From: Bacteroidia bacterium
Lineage (GTDB): Bacteria; Bacteroidota; Bacteroidia; B-17B0; Aurantibacillaceae
DNA: 64,000 nucleotides
Assembly: GCA_016787785.1 (NCBI GenBank)
Contig: JAEUTO010000010.1
Coordinates: 372,001 to 436,000, forward strand
Direction of reading: 5' to 3'
A program made the position numbers and the translations under genes. This document shows, one piece after another, positions 42,037 to 50,052 of the stretch. The stretch's first letter is position 1. Every line of letters begins with the position of its first letter. The notes under the pieces are model-generated. The model had not been told where the DNA came from, ran no database searches, and saw only the letters and a list, made by a program, of their open reading frames with translations.

Positions 42037-45000
42037 TTGAAGCTCTTAAAATATATATTTTCAGTATTAGCCCTTATTATTGCAGGTAGTTCTTATTCGC
42101 AGCAACTACGCTTTAAGCACATTACAAATGAAGAGGGTTTAAGTACTAACTACGTTACCTCCATTATGCAGGATGATAAGGGATTTATGTGGTTTGGCAC
42201 GCAGGATGGTCTTAACAAGTATGATGGGTATGGCTTTACTATTTTTAAGAACGATCCTACCACGTTGCAATCGCTTTCAAGTTCTGAAATTACCTGTTTA
42301 AAACAATTGCGAACCGATCTTATTATCGTTGGAACCCGTGATGGTATTAATTTTTTTAACCCCATAACGTTACAATTTACTAGGTTAAACACGGTAAAAG
42401 GTACGAATGTTAAGATCAATGCTATTGCAGTGATGAATAACGACAATATAATTTTAGGGAGTGACGATGGTTTATTTTCTGTAAATATTTCTACCAAGGC
42501 GGTTAAACGCTATGAATTTCCGATAGAAGGACAAGTAAGTATAAATTGTATTAAAGAAATTAATGGTAAATTTTTTCTTGGCACGAAAGAAAAAGGGTTA
42601 TGGCTTTTTTCAAATAATAAGTTAGAGAGGGTAAATTTTCTTAATCCAAATTTATTTGATTTCAAACCAATAGATCTTGAGTCGATCAATTGTTTGCAGG
42701 AGTATGCCGGAAAAATTTACGTTGGAACAAATAAATCGGGTATTTTTAAGATTGATAGTGATACTTATGAAGTAGAAGATAAAATTTTATTTACCGATAA
42801 GCCTGACAATACTTTAAACAATATAAATTATTTTATCATAAATGGTAACAGGTTATACACTGCCACCAATTATGGTTTTGTTATTTATAACTTACTTTCG
42901 GGCAAAATAATAAATAACGAAAACAAGGAAAGTTCAAATCCTTTCAAGATAAATGATAACCTTATTAAAACTGTTTTTTTAGATAATCAGGGTAATTCCT
43001 GGTTGGGAACTCAATTGGGCGGTATTAACGTTTCTTTTTTTCGTTCAATAAAATTTCCGGATGTTGAAGATGATAAGCAACATCAATTTAAAAATCTTTA
43101 TGCTTTTTATGAAACAAAAAATAAAGAACGCATTATTGGTGGTGAGAATATTTTTGTTTTTATGGATAAGAATGGTCAGGTAACAGATCATTCTGATATA
43201 TTGGATGATAACAGTGTACTATCTATTTATGAAGAACATAGTAATACTTATTGGTTAGGCACTTGGGGCATAGGGTTATTGCGTTTTGACAGGGCAACAA
43301 AAACAGTAAAAACAATTATCGATAGAAAACTTGGAGGAACTGTTTTGTGCCTCAAAGGCGATGGAAACGGTAATTTGTTTGTTGGAACCTTTGGAGATGG
43401 TTTATTTAGAGTTAATTTAAAAACTTTGGAAGTAAAACACTTTGGTACAAAAGAAGGTTTACCTAATTTGAATATCAATACCATTTTTAAAGATTCTAAA
43501 GGAGTGGTATGGATCGGTACCTACGACGGTGGTCTGTTAAAACTAAAAGAGTTTCCCCTGGGAGACAAATTAAATATTGAACAAATTTATAAAAATGAAG
43601 GGAAGCCGGAGAATATTGCAACAAATATTGTATTCGGTGTAAATGAAGATAAGAATGGGAACATTTGGGTGGCAACTTCTGCCGGACTTAGTAAATATCT
43701 GCCAAACAAAACTTTTTATAATTTTTATGAAAAAGATGGTTTGCCTAACACCTATCTATATTCCCTCTTAAAGGATAGTGTAAATAATTTTTGGATGAGC
43801 TCCAATTATGGTATCATTAAGTTCGATCCTTTGCAAAAGGAAAACGAGATCGTTTTTAAAAGTTATGGTATTAAAGACGGTTTATTAAATACCGAGTATA
43901 ATGTGGGTGCCGCTTTTGTATCCCCATCGGGCACTATGTATTTTGGAGGTTCTAAGGGATATAATGTGTTTAGACCAACATTAATTAAAGATAACTTATT
44001 AGCTCCAAATTCTTTTATTACTGGTTATAAAAGAGGAGGAAAAGATATAAGTGTAGATTCTTTCATTGCCTACAAAAAATATTTAAAATTAAGTTGGCGG
44101 GAAAACTATTTTCAGTTTGAGCTCGCGGCTTTGGATTATACCGATCCGGCAAAAAATAAATTCAAGTACAAATTAGAAGGTTATGATAATGATTGGTCTG
44201 CCCCGACAAATGTGCGCTATGTGTCTTATACTGAATTGCCAGGGGGTGAATATAAATTTTTAGTTAAAGCAACCAATAACGATGGCGTTTGGAATGATAA
44301 TCCTTTTGAGATCACAATAGAAGTGGTACCACCATTTTGGAAAACCAAACTCTTTTATTTTTTACTCGTAATTTTTGCCGGCGGTGGTATTTATGCTTTT
44401 ACCCAATACAGAACCAGAGCTATAAAAAAAGAAAATAAGATCCTTGAAAATAAAGTGGCCGAGCGGACCCGCGAACTCGAAGAAAAAAATAACGATATCA
44501 CGAGCAGTATTGAGTATGCTAAACGTATACAAGAAGCTATTTTACCATCAAAAGACCAGATCTTTAAAAAGCTTAACAGAGCATTTATTCTTTATCAACC
44601 AAAAGATATTGTGAGTGGCGACTTTTATTGGTTTGCCGAAAAAAATGGCATAAAGATATTAGCTGTTGTTGATTGTACCGGTCATGGTGTGCCAGGAGCT
44701 TTTATGAGTATGATCGGCCATAATCTTTTACACCAGATCGTTTCCGAGAAAGGAATTACTGACCCAGCCGATATTTTAAATAATTTACATAAAGGCGTGC
44801 AAGAAGCTTTAAGGCAGGGGCAAAACGAAATTAATACCAACGATGGTATGGATGTATCTTTAATTACTATTAACGATACTACGAAGGAGGTAAAATGGGC
44901 AGGAGCTAACAGACCTTTAATTACGGTTGATTCTACCGGAGAATTCTTGAAATTTGATGGTAATAAATTTCCTGTAGGCGGCGCTCAACTGGATATAAAC

Positions 45001-45252
45001 CGCATGTTTACCACGCAGATAATTAAGTTAAAAAATCCGGCTATGGCCTATTTAACATCTGATGGTTATGCCGATCAATTTGGAGGCGACCGTGGTAAAA
45101 AATACATGGTAAAACGTTTCCACGATCTATTATGCACTATTCATTTGCATAGCCCCGAAGATCAAAAGAAGGAGTTAATGTTAAGTTTTAATCAGTGGAG
45201 GCAAAATCACGAGCAGGTTGATGACGTTTTGGTGGTTGGAATTGGAATTTAA
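42037..45252 (+). CDS. Reg_prop/Y_Y_Y sensor with SpoIIE-type PP2C phosphatase (SiaA-like role)
   Basis: About 1071 residues from a TTG at 42037, chosen because it gives MKLLKYIFSVLALI, a clean signal peptide; a TTG at 42028 adds three residues and no ATG fits. Two-component-regulator propeller repeats fill ~25-690 ('SIMQDDKGFMWFGTQDGLNKYDGY' type). A Y_Y_Y domain follows (~695-765), a transmembrane helix (~770-790), a coiled coil ('NKVAERTRELEEKNNDI') and a SpoIIE/PP2C domain (~850-1071) with metal-binding 'VVDCTGHGVPGAF' and 'DGYADQFGG'. It would dephosphorylate a target in response to a periplasmic signal. The SiaB- and SiaC-like genes at 46192 and 46776 make it the likely SiaA counterpart. 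Confidence 0.9.
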   Translation: MKLLKYIFSVLALIIAGSSYSQQLRFKHITNEEGLSTNYVTSIMQDDKGFMWFGTQDGLNKYDGYGFTIFKNDPTTLQSLSSSEITCLKQLRTDLIIVGTRDGINFFNPITLQFTRLNTVKGTNVKINAIAVMNNDNIILGSDDGLFSVNISTKAVKRYEFPIEGQVSINCIKEINGKFFLGTKEKGLWLFSNNKLERVNFLNPNLFDFKPIDLESINCLQEYAGKIYVGTNKSGIFKIDSDTYEVEDKILFTDKPDNTLNNINYFIINGNRLYTATNYGFVIYNLLSGKIINNENKESSNPFKINDNLIKTVFLDNQGNSWLGTQLGGINVSFFRSIKFPDVEDDKQHQFKNLYAFYETKNKERIIGGENIFVFMDKNGQVTDHSDILDDNSVLSIYEEHSNTYWLGTWGIGLLRFDRATKTVKTIIDRKLGGTVLCLKGDGNGNLFVGTFGDGLFRVNLKTLEVKHFGTKEGLPNLNINTIFKDSKGVVWIGTYDGGLLKLKEFPLGDKLNIEQIYKNEGKPENIATNIVFGVNEDKNGNIWVATSAGLSKYLPNKTFYNFYEKDGLPNTYLYSLLKDSVNNFWMSSNYGIIKFDPLQKENEIVFKSYGIKDGLLNTEYNVGAAFVSPSGTMYFGGSKGYNVFRPTLIKDNLLAPNSFITGYKRGGKDISVDSFIAYKKYLKLSWRENYFQFELAALDYTDPAKNKFKYKLEGYDNDWSAPTNVRYVSYTELPGGEYKFLVKATNNDGVWNDNPFEITIEVVPPFWKTKLFYFLLVIFAGGGIYAFTQYRTRAIKKENKILENKVAERTRELEEKNNDITSSIEYAKRIQEAILPSKDQIFKKLNRAFILYQPKDIVSGDFYWFAEKNGIKILAVVDCTGHGVPGAFMSMIGHNLLHQIVSEKGITDPADILNNLHKGVQEALRQGQNEINTNDGMDVSLITINDTTKEVKWAGANRPLITVDSTGEFLKFDGNKFPVGGAQLDINRMFTTQIIKLKNPAMAYLTSDGYADQFGGDRGKKYMVKRFHDLLCTIHLHSPEDQKKELMLSFNQWRQNHEQVDDVLVVGIGI

Positions 45253-45292
45253 CATTAGAATTTGGGATTTAAAATAATTTATTATATTTGTC

Positions 45293-45300
45293 TAACTTTA
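45293..45300 (+). promoter_or_regulatory. Candidate -7 box before the lipoprotein-SiaB-SiaC genes
   Basis: TATATTTG lies 10 bases before the ATG at 45311, in the 58-base gap after the phosphatase gene. If real, the three downstream genes can be expressed apart from the phosphatase. The leader would be very short. Confidence 0.4.
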
Positions 45301-45310
45301 AATTTTCAAC

Positions 45311-46186
45311 ATGAAAAAAGCATATAAAATAGTTTTAGTATTAAGCTGTGTTACATCTTTATTTTTTGTAGGCTGTCATAAAAAAGAAACCGTAGAAGTG
45401 GATAATGAGACCCAATCTTCAGTTGACAACGCAGTGGCTGATCAAGAGTACATGATGATCGTTCCGGCAACTAACGGACATGCCATTAATACTAAAGGTA
45501 CAGGATCTAATAATGGTAGATTAATGTCGCCACCAGCTTGTGACACTTTAACTTGGTTAAATAGAACAACTGCCGATACTACATTAAACGCTAACAATAA
45601 ATATCTTGTGCCACCGGTTTATGAATTAAATCTTTTACCAGTTGCTTGCCCGGCTTCTTTTACCGATGGAAAAGTAAGAACCGGAAAATGGAATATCAGA
45701 ATTACCGGACCTTTAAAACTAGTTGGTAGCCAAATGATCTTAAAACTGATCAACCACAAAGCCTCTGGTATAGGTTATTCTTGCGATAGTATGGTAGTTA
45801 CAACGTTAGCTACAACATCTATAAGCTCTACTTTTAATATTAAATTAATTAACGGAGTTTGTTCAAGCCCAAATTGGACCATCAAATACAGCTTTGACAG
45901 AACTTTTACGAATTATGGAAAAGGTAACCCTTCAGGAACAGACCCTGTTGTTGAAGTATTTGGTACCGCAAACGGTGTTAACCGTGTGGGAAAAGCTTTT
46001 TCGGTTAATATACCACAAGCATCGCCGTTAATTAAACATAAACAATGTCAATATATTGATAAAGGAATATTAGAACTTACACCAGAAGGTTTCAAAACAA
46101 GGACCGTGGATTTTGGAAACGGTACTTGCGACGATGACGCCACATTTACCGTTAACGGAAGCACAGTAGCATTTAAATTGAAATAA
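45311..46186 (+). CDS. Lipoprotein of the Sia-like locus
   Basis: 291 residues with lipobox 'LFFVGCHKK' (Cys22). A linker rich in Asn, Gly and Thr (~30-75) leads into a beta-rich domain with 'DGKVRTGKWNIRITGPL' and a closing 'TVDFGNGTCDDDATFTVNGSTVAFKL'. Members of this type are common among Bacteroidota lipoproteins; the role is unknown. The lipoprotein at 62207 is a paralog ('SGKNRTGQIKYEV', 'NKPTSGTIEH'). It ends five bases before the SiaB-like kinase, so the two are probably co-translated. That suggests an extracytoplasmic component of the signalling system, which is inference. Confidence 0.75.
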   Translation: MKKAYKIVLVLSCVTSLFFVGCHKKETVEVDNETQSSVDNAVADQEYMMIVPATNGHAINTKGTGSNNGRLMSPPACDTLTWLNRTTADTTLNANNKYLVPPVYELNLLPVACPASFTDGKVRTGKWNIRITGPLKLVGSQMILKLINHKASGIGYSCDSMVVTTLATTSISSTFNIKLINGVCSSPNWTIKYSFDRTFTNYGKGNPSGTDPVVEVFGTANGVNRVGKAFSVNIPQASPLIKHKQCQYIDKGILELTPEGFKTRTVDFGNGTCDDDATFTVNGSTVAFKLK

Positions 46187-46191
46187 CCCGA

Positions 46192-46764
46192 ATGGAAATG
46201 CTGACAGACCGAAAAATGGTAGATGTTTTTGATATATATGATAAAATGGAGCGAAATAATATTTTGCTTTCATTTAAAGGGGAAATTACATCAGACCTTC
46301 TAACCTCTATTCTTCAGATAATGGAGAATAAGATGGAAAACATGCAGGAAGAACCGAAAATGAAAAAGAAGGTTTACAATGTATTGGTAGAGTGTTTGCA
46401 GAATTTATATCACCATTTAGACGATTCTTCTAATTTTACCGGAGATAATAATCGCTCGGCTATTTTTATGATCGGTAAACTTGACGGAAAATACTCTATA
46501 TTTACGGGCAATTATATCCTTAATGAGAATATAAATGGCCTTAAAAGGCGTTTGGACGAAGTAAATTCATTATCAAAAGAAGAACTTAAGGAATACTATA
46601 AAAAAGTGCTTAATAACGGCGAAATGTCGTTAAAAGGCGGAGGCGGATTAGGGATGATTGATATAGCCAGAAAAACTGGTGAAAAATTAGAGTACGATTT
46701 TTTGGAAATTGACAATAAAGTTTCTTTCTTTACACTCAATATAAAAGTATCACAACAAAATTAA
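46192..46764 (+). CDS. SiaB-family protein kinase
   Basis: 190 residues, cytoplasmic. The fold is GHKL-like, with an N-box-like helix 'VLVECLQNLYHHL' (Glu67, Asn71) and a Gly-rich lid 'GGGGLGMIDIARKTG' (149-163). In Pseudomonas aeruginosa SiaB phosphorylates SiaC, and SiaA reverses this. The SiaC-like gene starts 11 bases downstream with the expected target threonine, and the SpoIIE phosphatase lies upstream. A second Met codon at 46198 is a possible start. Assignment to the family is strong by context and length. Confidence 0.85.
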   Translation: MEMLTDRKMVDVFDIYDKMERNNILLSFKGEITSDLLTSILQIMENKMENMQEEPKMKKKVYNVLVECLQNLYHHLDDSSNFTGDNNRSAIFMIGKLDGKYSIFTGNYILNENINGLKRRLDEVNSLSKEELKEYYKKVLNNGEMSLKGGGGLGMIDIARKTGEKLEYDFLEIDNKVSFFTLNIKVSQQN

Positions 46765-46775
46765 AAATTACAATT

Positions 46776-47156
46776 ATGGACAAATACGCTATCGAAGGCA
46801 CACCAAAAACACCAAGTATCAGTTTTGACTTAAATGGTGGAATTTTAGAGATCAAGGGACGTTCTATTCCTGAGAATTCTATTGAATTTTATAAACCTTT
46901 AGTTGATGCACTGGATAAATATTCTAGCGCTGCAAAAACTGCTACAACTGTTAATGTGCAGTTGGAGTATTTTAATACATCATCTTCAAAATGCATCTTA
47001 GATGTATTTAAGAAGTTAGAAGGTATTAACAAGGGTGGTAGCGCTGTAACTATTAACTGGCATTATGAAGAAGATGATGAGGATATGTTAGAAGCTGGTG
47101 AAGATTACCAAGCCATCATCAACGTGCCATTTAAGATGGTAATGGTTAACGAATAA
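46776..47156 (+). CDS. SiaC-family phospho-target protein (DUF1987)
   Basis: 126 residues. 'GTPKTPSISFDLNGGILEIKGRSIPENS' at the N-terminus and 'VQLEYFNTSSSKCILDVFKKL' in the middle are the DUF1987/SiaC signatures. Thr68 in 'YFNTSSSK' falls at the same number as the threonine phosphorylated in P. aeruginosa SiaC. There, unphosphorylated SiaC binds and activates the diguanylate cyclase SiaD. No GGDEF protein is in this window, so the target here must be another protein. The gene closes the module and is followed by a terminator at 47181. Confidence 0.88.
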   Translation: MDKYAIEGTPKTPSISFDLNGGILEIKGRSIPENSIEFYKPLVDALDKYSSAAKTATTVNVQLEYFNTSSSKCILDVFKKLEGINKGGSAVTINWHYEEDDEDMLEAGEDYQAIINVPFKMVMVNE

Positions 47157-47180
47157 TATTTTAGTTTTCTAAATATATTA

Positions 47181-47205
47181 CCCTGCCGGTTGGCGGGGTT
47201 TTTTT
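47181..47205 (+). terminator. Terminator after the Sia-like module
   Basis: Stem CCCTGCC / GGCGGGG (one G-T pair) with loop GGTT, followed by seven T's, 24 bases after the SiaC-like stop. Confidence 0.85.
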
Positions 47206-47308
47206 GTTATATGCCGGGGGCGATCTTTTTTTTAAAAATACAAATAATAATTGCTTTCCATTACTGCATTACTCCCCGTTTTTTTATAAAAAACTCAAGT
47301 ACTTTCTG

Positions 47309-47316
47309 TATATTTG
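47309..47316 (+). promoter_or_regulatory. Candidate -7 box for the aldolase gene
   Basis: TATATTTG, a full TAnnTTTG match, 21 bases before the ATG at 47338. No clear TTTG stands 19 bases upstream. Confidence 0.45.
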
Positions 47317-47337
47317 CTACCTTAAATTTTAAGTTAC

Positions 47338-48393
47338 ATGACAACCAAAATAGTAGAATTATTAGGCAGTAATGCCAACGATTTGTTAAACCATACCTGT
47401 AAAACAATTTCTAAAGAACACCTTCATTTACCTGGTTATGATTTTGTAGATCGCATGTTCTCACCTTCTAACCGCAACCCGCAAGTACTAAGAAGCTTAA
47501 ACCAGTTATATAATAACGGAAGATTGGCGGGCACCGGTTACATGAGTATTTTGCCAGTTGATCAAGGAATTGAACATAGCGCGGGTGCAAGTTTTGCACC
47601 AAATCCTATTTATTTTGACAGCGAGAACATTGTTAAACTGGCAATAGAAGGTGGTTGTAACGCTGTTGCTTCAACCTTTGGTGTGTTGGCTTCCGTTTCG
47701 AGAAAGTACGCTCATAAAATACCCTTTATTGTAAAGATTAATCATAACGAATTCTTAACCTACCCAAACAAATTCGATCAGATCATGTTTGGTTCGGTGG
47801 AAGAGGCTTGGAACATGGGAGCTGTAGCGGTAGGAGCAACAATTTATTTTGGCTCGCCAGAGTCTTCCCGTCAGATAGTTGAAGTAGCACAAGCATTTGA
47901 AAGAGCTCACGAGTTAGGCATGGCAACCATTTTATGGTGCTATACGCGTAACAATGCCTTTAAAAAAGATGGTGTTGATTACCATACAGCTGCAGATCTT
48001 TCGTCGCAAGCAAACCATTTAGGTGTAACTATACAAGCAGACATCATAAAACAAAAACTGTCCGACAAAAATGGCGGATATAACGCTATTAACTTCGGTA
48101 AAACACATCCAAAAGTTTATTCAGAGTTAACTACAGATCATCCAATAGATCTTTGTCGTTACCAGGTTGCTAATTGCTATATGGGCCGCATGGGCTTAAT
48201 TAACAGTGGCGGCGAAAGTAAAGGTGCAAGCGATCTTTCTGAGGCTGTAACAACTGCCGTAATCAATAAAAGAGCGGGTGGTCAGGGTTTAATCAGCGGA
48301 CGAAAAGCATTTCAGAAACCAATTGCAGAGGGTATTCAGTTGTTGAATGCCGTGCAAGATGTGTATTTGGATAAATCTATAACTATAGCATAA
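47338..48393 (+). CDS. fbaB: Class I fructose-bisphosphate aldolase (DhnA/FbaB type)
   Basis: 351 residues. It splits fructose-1,6-bisphosphate to the two triose phosphates using a Schiff-base lysine. The sequence follows the E. coli FbaB pattern: '[17 protein letters not shown]', '[12 protein letters not shown]', '[10 protein letters not shown]', '[14 protein letters not shown]' (region of the active-site lysine), '[14 protein letters not shown]' and '[17 protein letters not shown]'. It acts in cytoplasmic glycolysis and gluconeogenesis. It stands between a terminator and accD, and no other glycolytic gene is near. Confidence 0.95.
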   Translation: MTTKIVELLGSNANDLLNHTCKTISKEHLHLPGYDFVDRMFSPSNRNPQVLRSLNQLYNNGRLAGTGYMSILPVDQGIEHSAGASFAPNPIYFDSENIVKLAIEGGCNAVASTFGVLASVSRKYAHKIPFIVKINHNEFLTYPNKFDQIMFGSVEEAWNMGAVAVGATIYFGSPESSRQIVEVAQAFERAHELGMATILWCYTRNNAFKKDGVDYHTAADLSSQANHLGVTIQADIIKQKLSDKNGGYNAINFGKTHPKVYSELTTDHPIDLCRYQVANCYMGRMGLINSGGESKGASDLSEAVTTAVINKRAGGQGLISGRKAFQKPIAEGIQLLNAVQDVYLDKSITIA

Positions 48394-48432
48394 GAAATGT
48401 TGAATGAAAAATTATAGATGTTGAATTGAGCA

Positions 48433-48460
48433 TTTATAATTTATAATTTATAATTTATAA
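48433..48460 (+). repeat. Heptanucleotide tandem repeat (TTTATAA)4 in the accD leader
   Basis: Four exact copies of TTTATAA end 10 bases before the accD ATG at 48471. Since the array overlaps where a promoter -7 box or ribosome-binding region would be, changes in copy number could alter accD expression. Confidence 0.8.
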
Positions 48461-48470
48461 TTTTCAAAAG

Positions 48471-49316
48471 ATGGGTTGGTTTAAAAGATTAAAATCAGGT
48501 ATTACAACTTCTACTAAAGAGAAGAAGGAAACTCCTGAAGGATTATGGTACAAGTGCCCTTCGTGCAAAAAAATAAATACAGCCCAGGAACATGCCGCCA
48601 ATAAATACGTTTGTGTTGAGTGCGCACATCATGAGCGTATAGGTAGTAAAGAATATTTTGAAGTTATTTTTGACGATAACCAATTTACTGAGCTTAACGA
48701 AAATCTTGTAAGCGGCGACCCGCTTGACTTTACAGATACAAAAAAATATACCGACAGGTTAACCGATACTATTAAAAAAACCGGTTTAAAAGACGCATTA
48801 AGAAGTGCTTATGGCCAGGTTAACGGTAACGATCTTGTTATTTGTTGTATGGATTTTTCTTTCATAGGCGGCAGTATGGGAAGCGTTGTGGGTGAAAAAA
48901 TTGCCCGCTCCATTGATTACTGTCTTAAAACAAGAACGCCTTTGCTTATCATTTCAAAAAGTGGTGGTGCACGTATGATGGAAGCTGCTTTTTCTCTTAT
49001 GCAAATGGCAAAAACATCTGCAAAATTAAGTCAGTTAGATAAAGCCGGCATCCCTTACATCTCTTTATTAACCGACCCTACAACGGGTGGTGTTACCGCA
49101 AGTTATGCTATGTTAGGTGATCTTAACATTGCAGAGCCGGGTTCATTAATCGGTTTTGCGGGGCCGCGTGTTGTTAAAGAAACCATTGGTAAAGATCTTC
49201 CAAAAGGATTTCAAACTGCCGAGTTTGTATTAGAGCACGGTTTCCTCGACAAAATTATTCCACGTACAGAGCTAAAAGATAAGCTTGGCGCGCTTCTTAA
49301 AATGTTCAAGAGTTAG
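48471..49316 (+). CDS. accD: Acetyl-CoA carboxylase, carboxyltransferase beta subunit
   Basis: 281 residues. With AccA it moves the carboxyl group from biotin to acetyl-CoA, giving malonyl-CoA for fatty-acid synthesis. The N-terminal zinc ribbon is complete (Cys29, Cys32, Cys48, Cys51 in 'CPSC' and 'CVEC'). The crotonase-fold core has '[18 protein letters not shown]', '[21 protein letters not shown]', '[15 protein letters not shown]' and '[13 protein letters not shown]'. The length is normal. accA is not adjacent. A (TTTATAA)4 array precedes it and a good terminator follows. Confidence 0.97.
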   Translation: MGWFKRLKSGITTSTKEKKETPEGLWYKCPSCKKINTAQEHAANKYVCVECAHHERIGSKEYFEVIFDDNQFTELNENLVSGDPLDFTDTKKYTDRLTDTIKKTGLKDALRSAYGQVNGNDLVICCMDFSFIGGSMGSVVGEKIARSIDYCLKTRTPLLIISKSGGARMMEAAFSLMQMAKTSAKLSQLDKAGIPYISLLTDPTTGGVTASYAMLGDLNIAEPGSLIGFAGPRVVKETIGKDLPKGFQTAEFVLEHGFLDKIIPRTELKDKLGALLKMFKS

Positions 49317-49340
49317 AAAAAACGTTCATTATTTTATACA

Positions 49341-49377
49341 ATCCCAAAGGTTTTATTGGCCTTTGGGATCTTTTTTT
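49341..49377 (+). terminator. Terminator after accD
   Basis: A 10-bp perfect stem ATCCCAAAGG (49341-49350) / CCTTTGGGAT (49360-49369), with a nine-base loop, is followed by CTTTTTTT. Confidence 0.9.
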
Positions 49378-49491
49378 GCTCATTCATTCATACGATTCAC
49401 TCTATTTTACTGATTTTTAACAACTTACATTATTAAGTTTACCCAACTTTTGCTTAACTTTAAACGTATAATATATAGAGAAATACCATCT

Positions 49492-50043
49492 ATGAACGTT
49501 ACTCCCGAACTTATTGCAATGTGCGTAAAGCAGGATCGCAGGGCGGAGTATGAACTCTACAAAGTATCGTATAGTTATTTGATGAGTATTTGCATGCGAT
49601 ACAACAAAGATAAAGATACAGCCTCAGAAATTTTAAACATGGGGTTCCTAAAAATTTTAAAAAACATAAGTACGTATAAAACTGAGATTCCTTTTAAAGT
49701 TTGGATCCGCCGGATAATGGTGAATACTTTAATTGATGAATACAGAAAACAAAAACGCGAAAAAGAACGCGTTACCTATGTTGATGAATATTACGACTCA
49801 TCTGATTACGCAGAGGTGAACGATGCACTAAGTAACATTAGCTGCAAACAAATTTACGACGAGATAAATAAATTACCACAGGCAACAAAGCAAGTATTTA
49901 ACTTGTATGTTATCGATGGATATTCGCACAAAGAGGTGGGCGAAATGCTTGGCATCAGCGAAGGAACCTCTAAGTGGCATTTGAACGCAGCAAGAGAAAA
50001 ATTAAAAGAACAAATAGGGAAAAATATATTAATTAGAGTATAA
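49492..50043 (+). CDS. ECF-type RNA polymerase sigma factor
   Basis: 183 residues from the ATG at 49492; a TTG 14 codons upstream gives an unlikely basic extension. Region 2 (~15-85) contains 'ELYKVSYSYLMSICMRYNKD', 'EILNMGFLKILKNISTYK' and 'FKVWIRRIMVNTLIDEYRK'. Region 4 (~120-178) contains 'LPQATKQVFNLYVIDGYSHKEVGEMLGISEGTSKWHLNAAREKL', a helix-turn-helix. It directs RNA polymerase to a small regulon. The next gene, nine bases downstream, encodes a membrane protein with a short cytoplasmic N-terminus that may hold the sigma factor inactive. Confidence 0.93.
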   Translation: MNVTPELIAMCVKQDRRAEYELYKVSYSYLMSICMRYNKDKDTASEILNMGFLKILKNISTYKTEIPFKVWIRRIMVNTLIDEYRKQKREKERVTYVDEYYDSSDYAEVNDALSNISCKQIYDEINKLPQATKQVFNLYVIDGYSHKEVGEMLGISEGTSKWHLNAAREKLKEQIGKNILIRV

Positions 50044-50052
50044 AGTAAAAAC

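Noticed and set aside
42037-47156. Search for a GGDEF (SiaD-like) gene beside the Sia-like module
   Set aside because: None of the genes on either side (asparagine synthase, aldolase, accD) has a GGDEF motif, so no cyclase can be assigned in this window.
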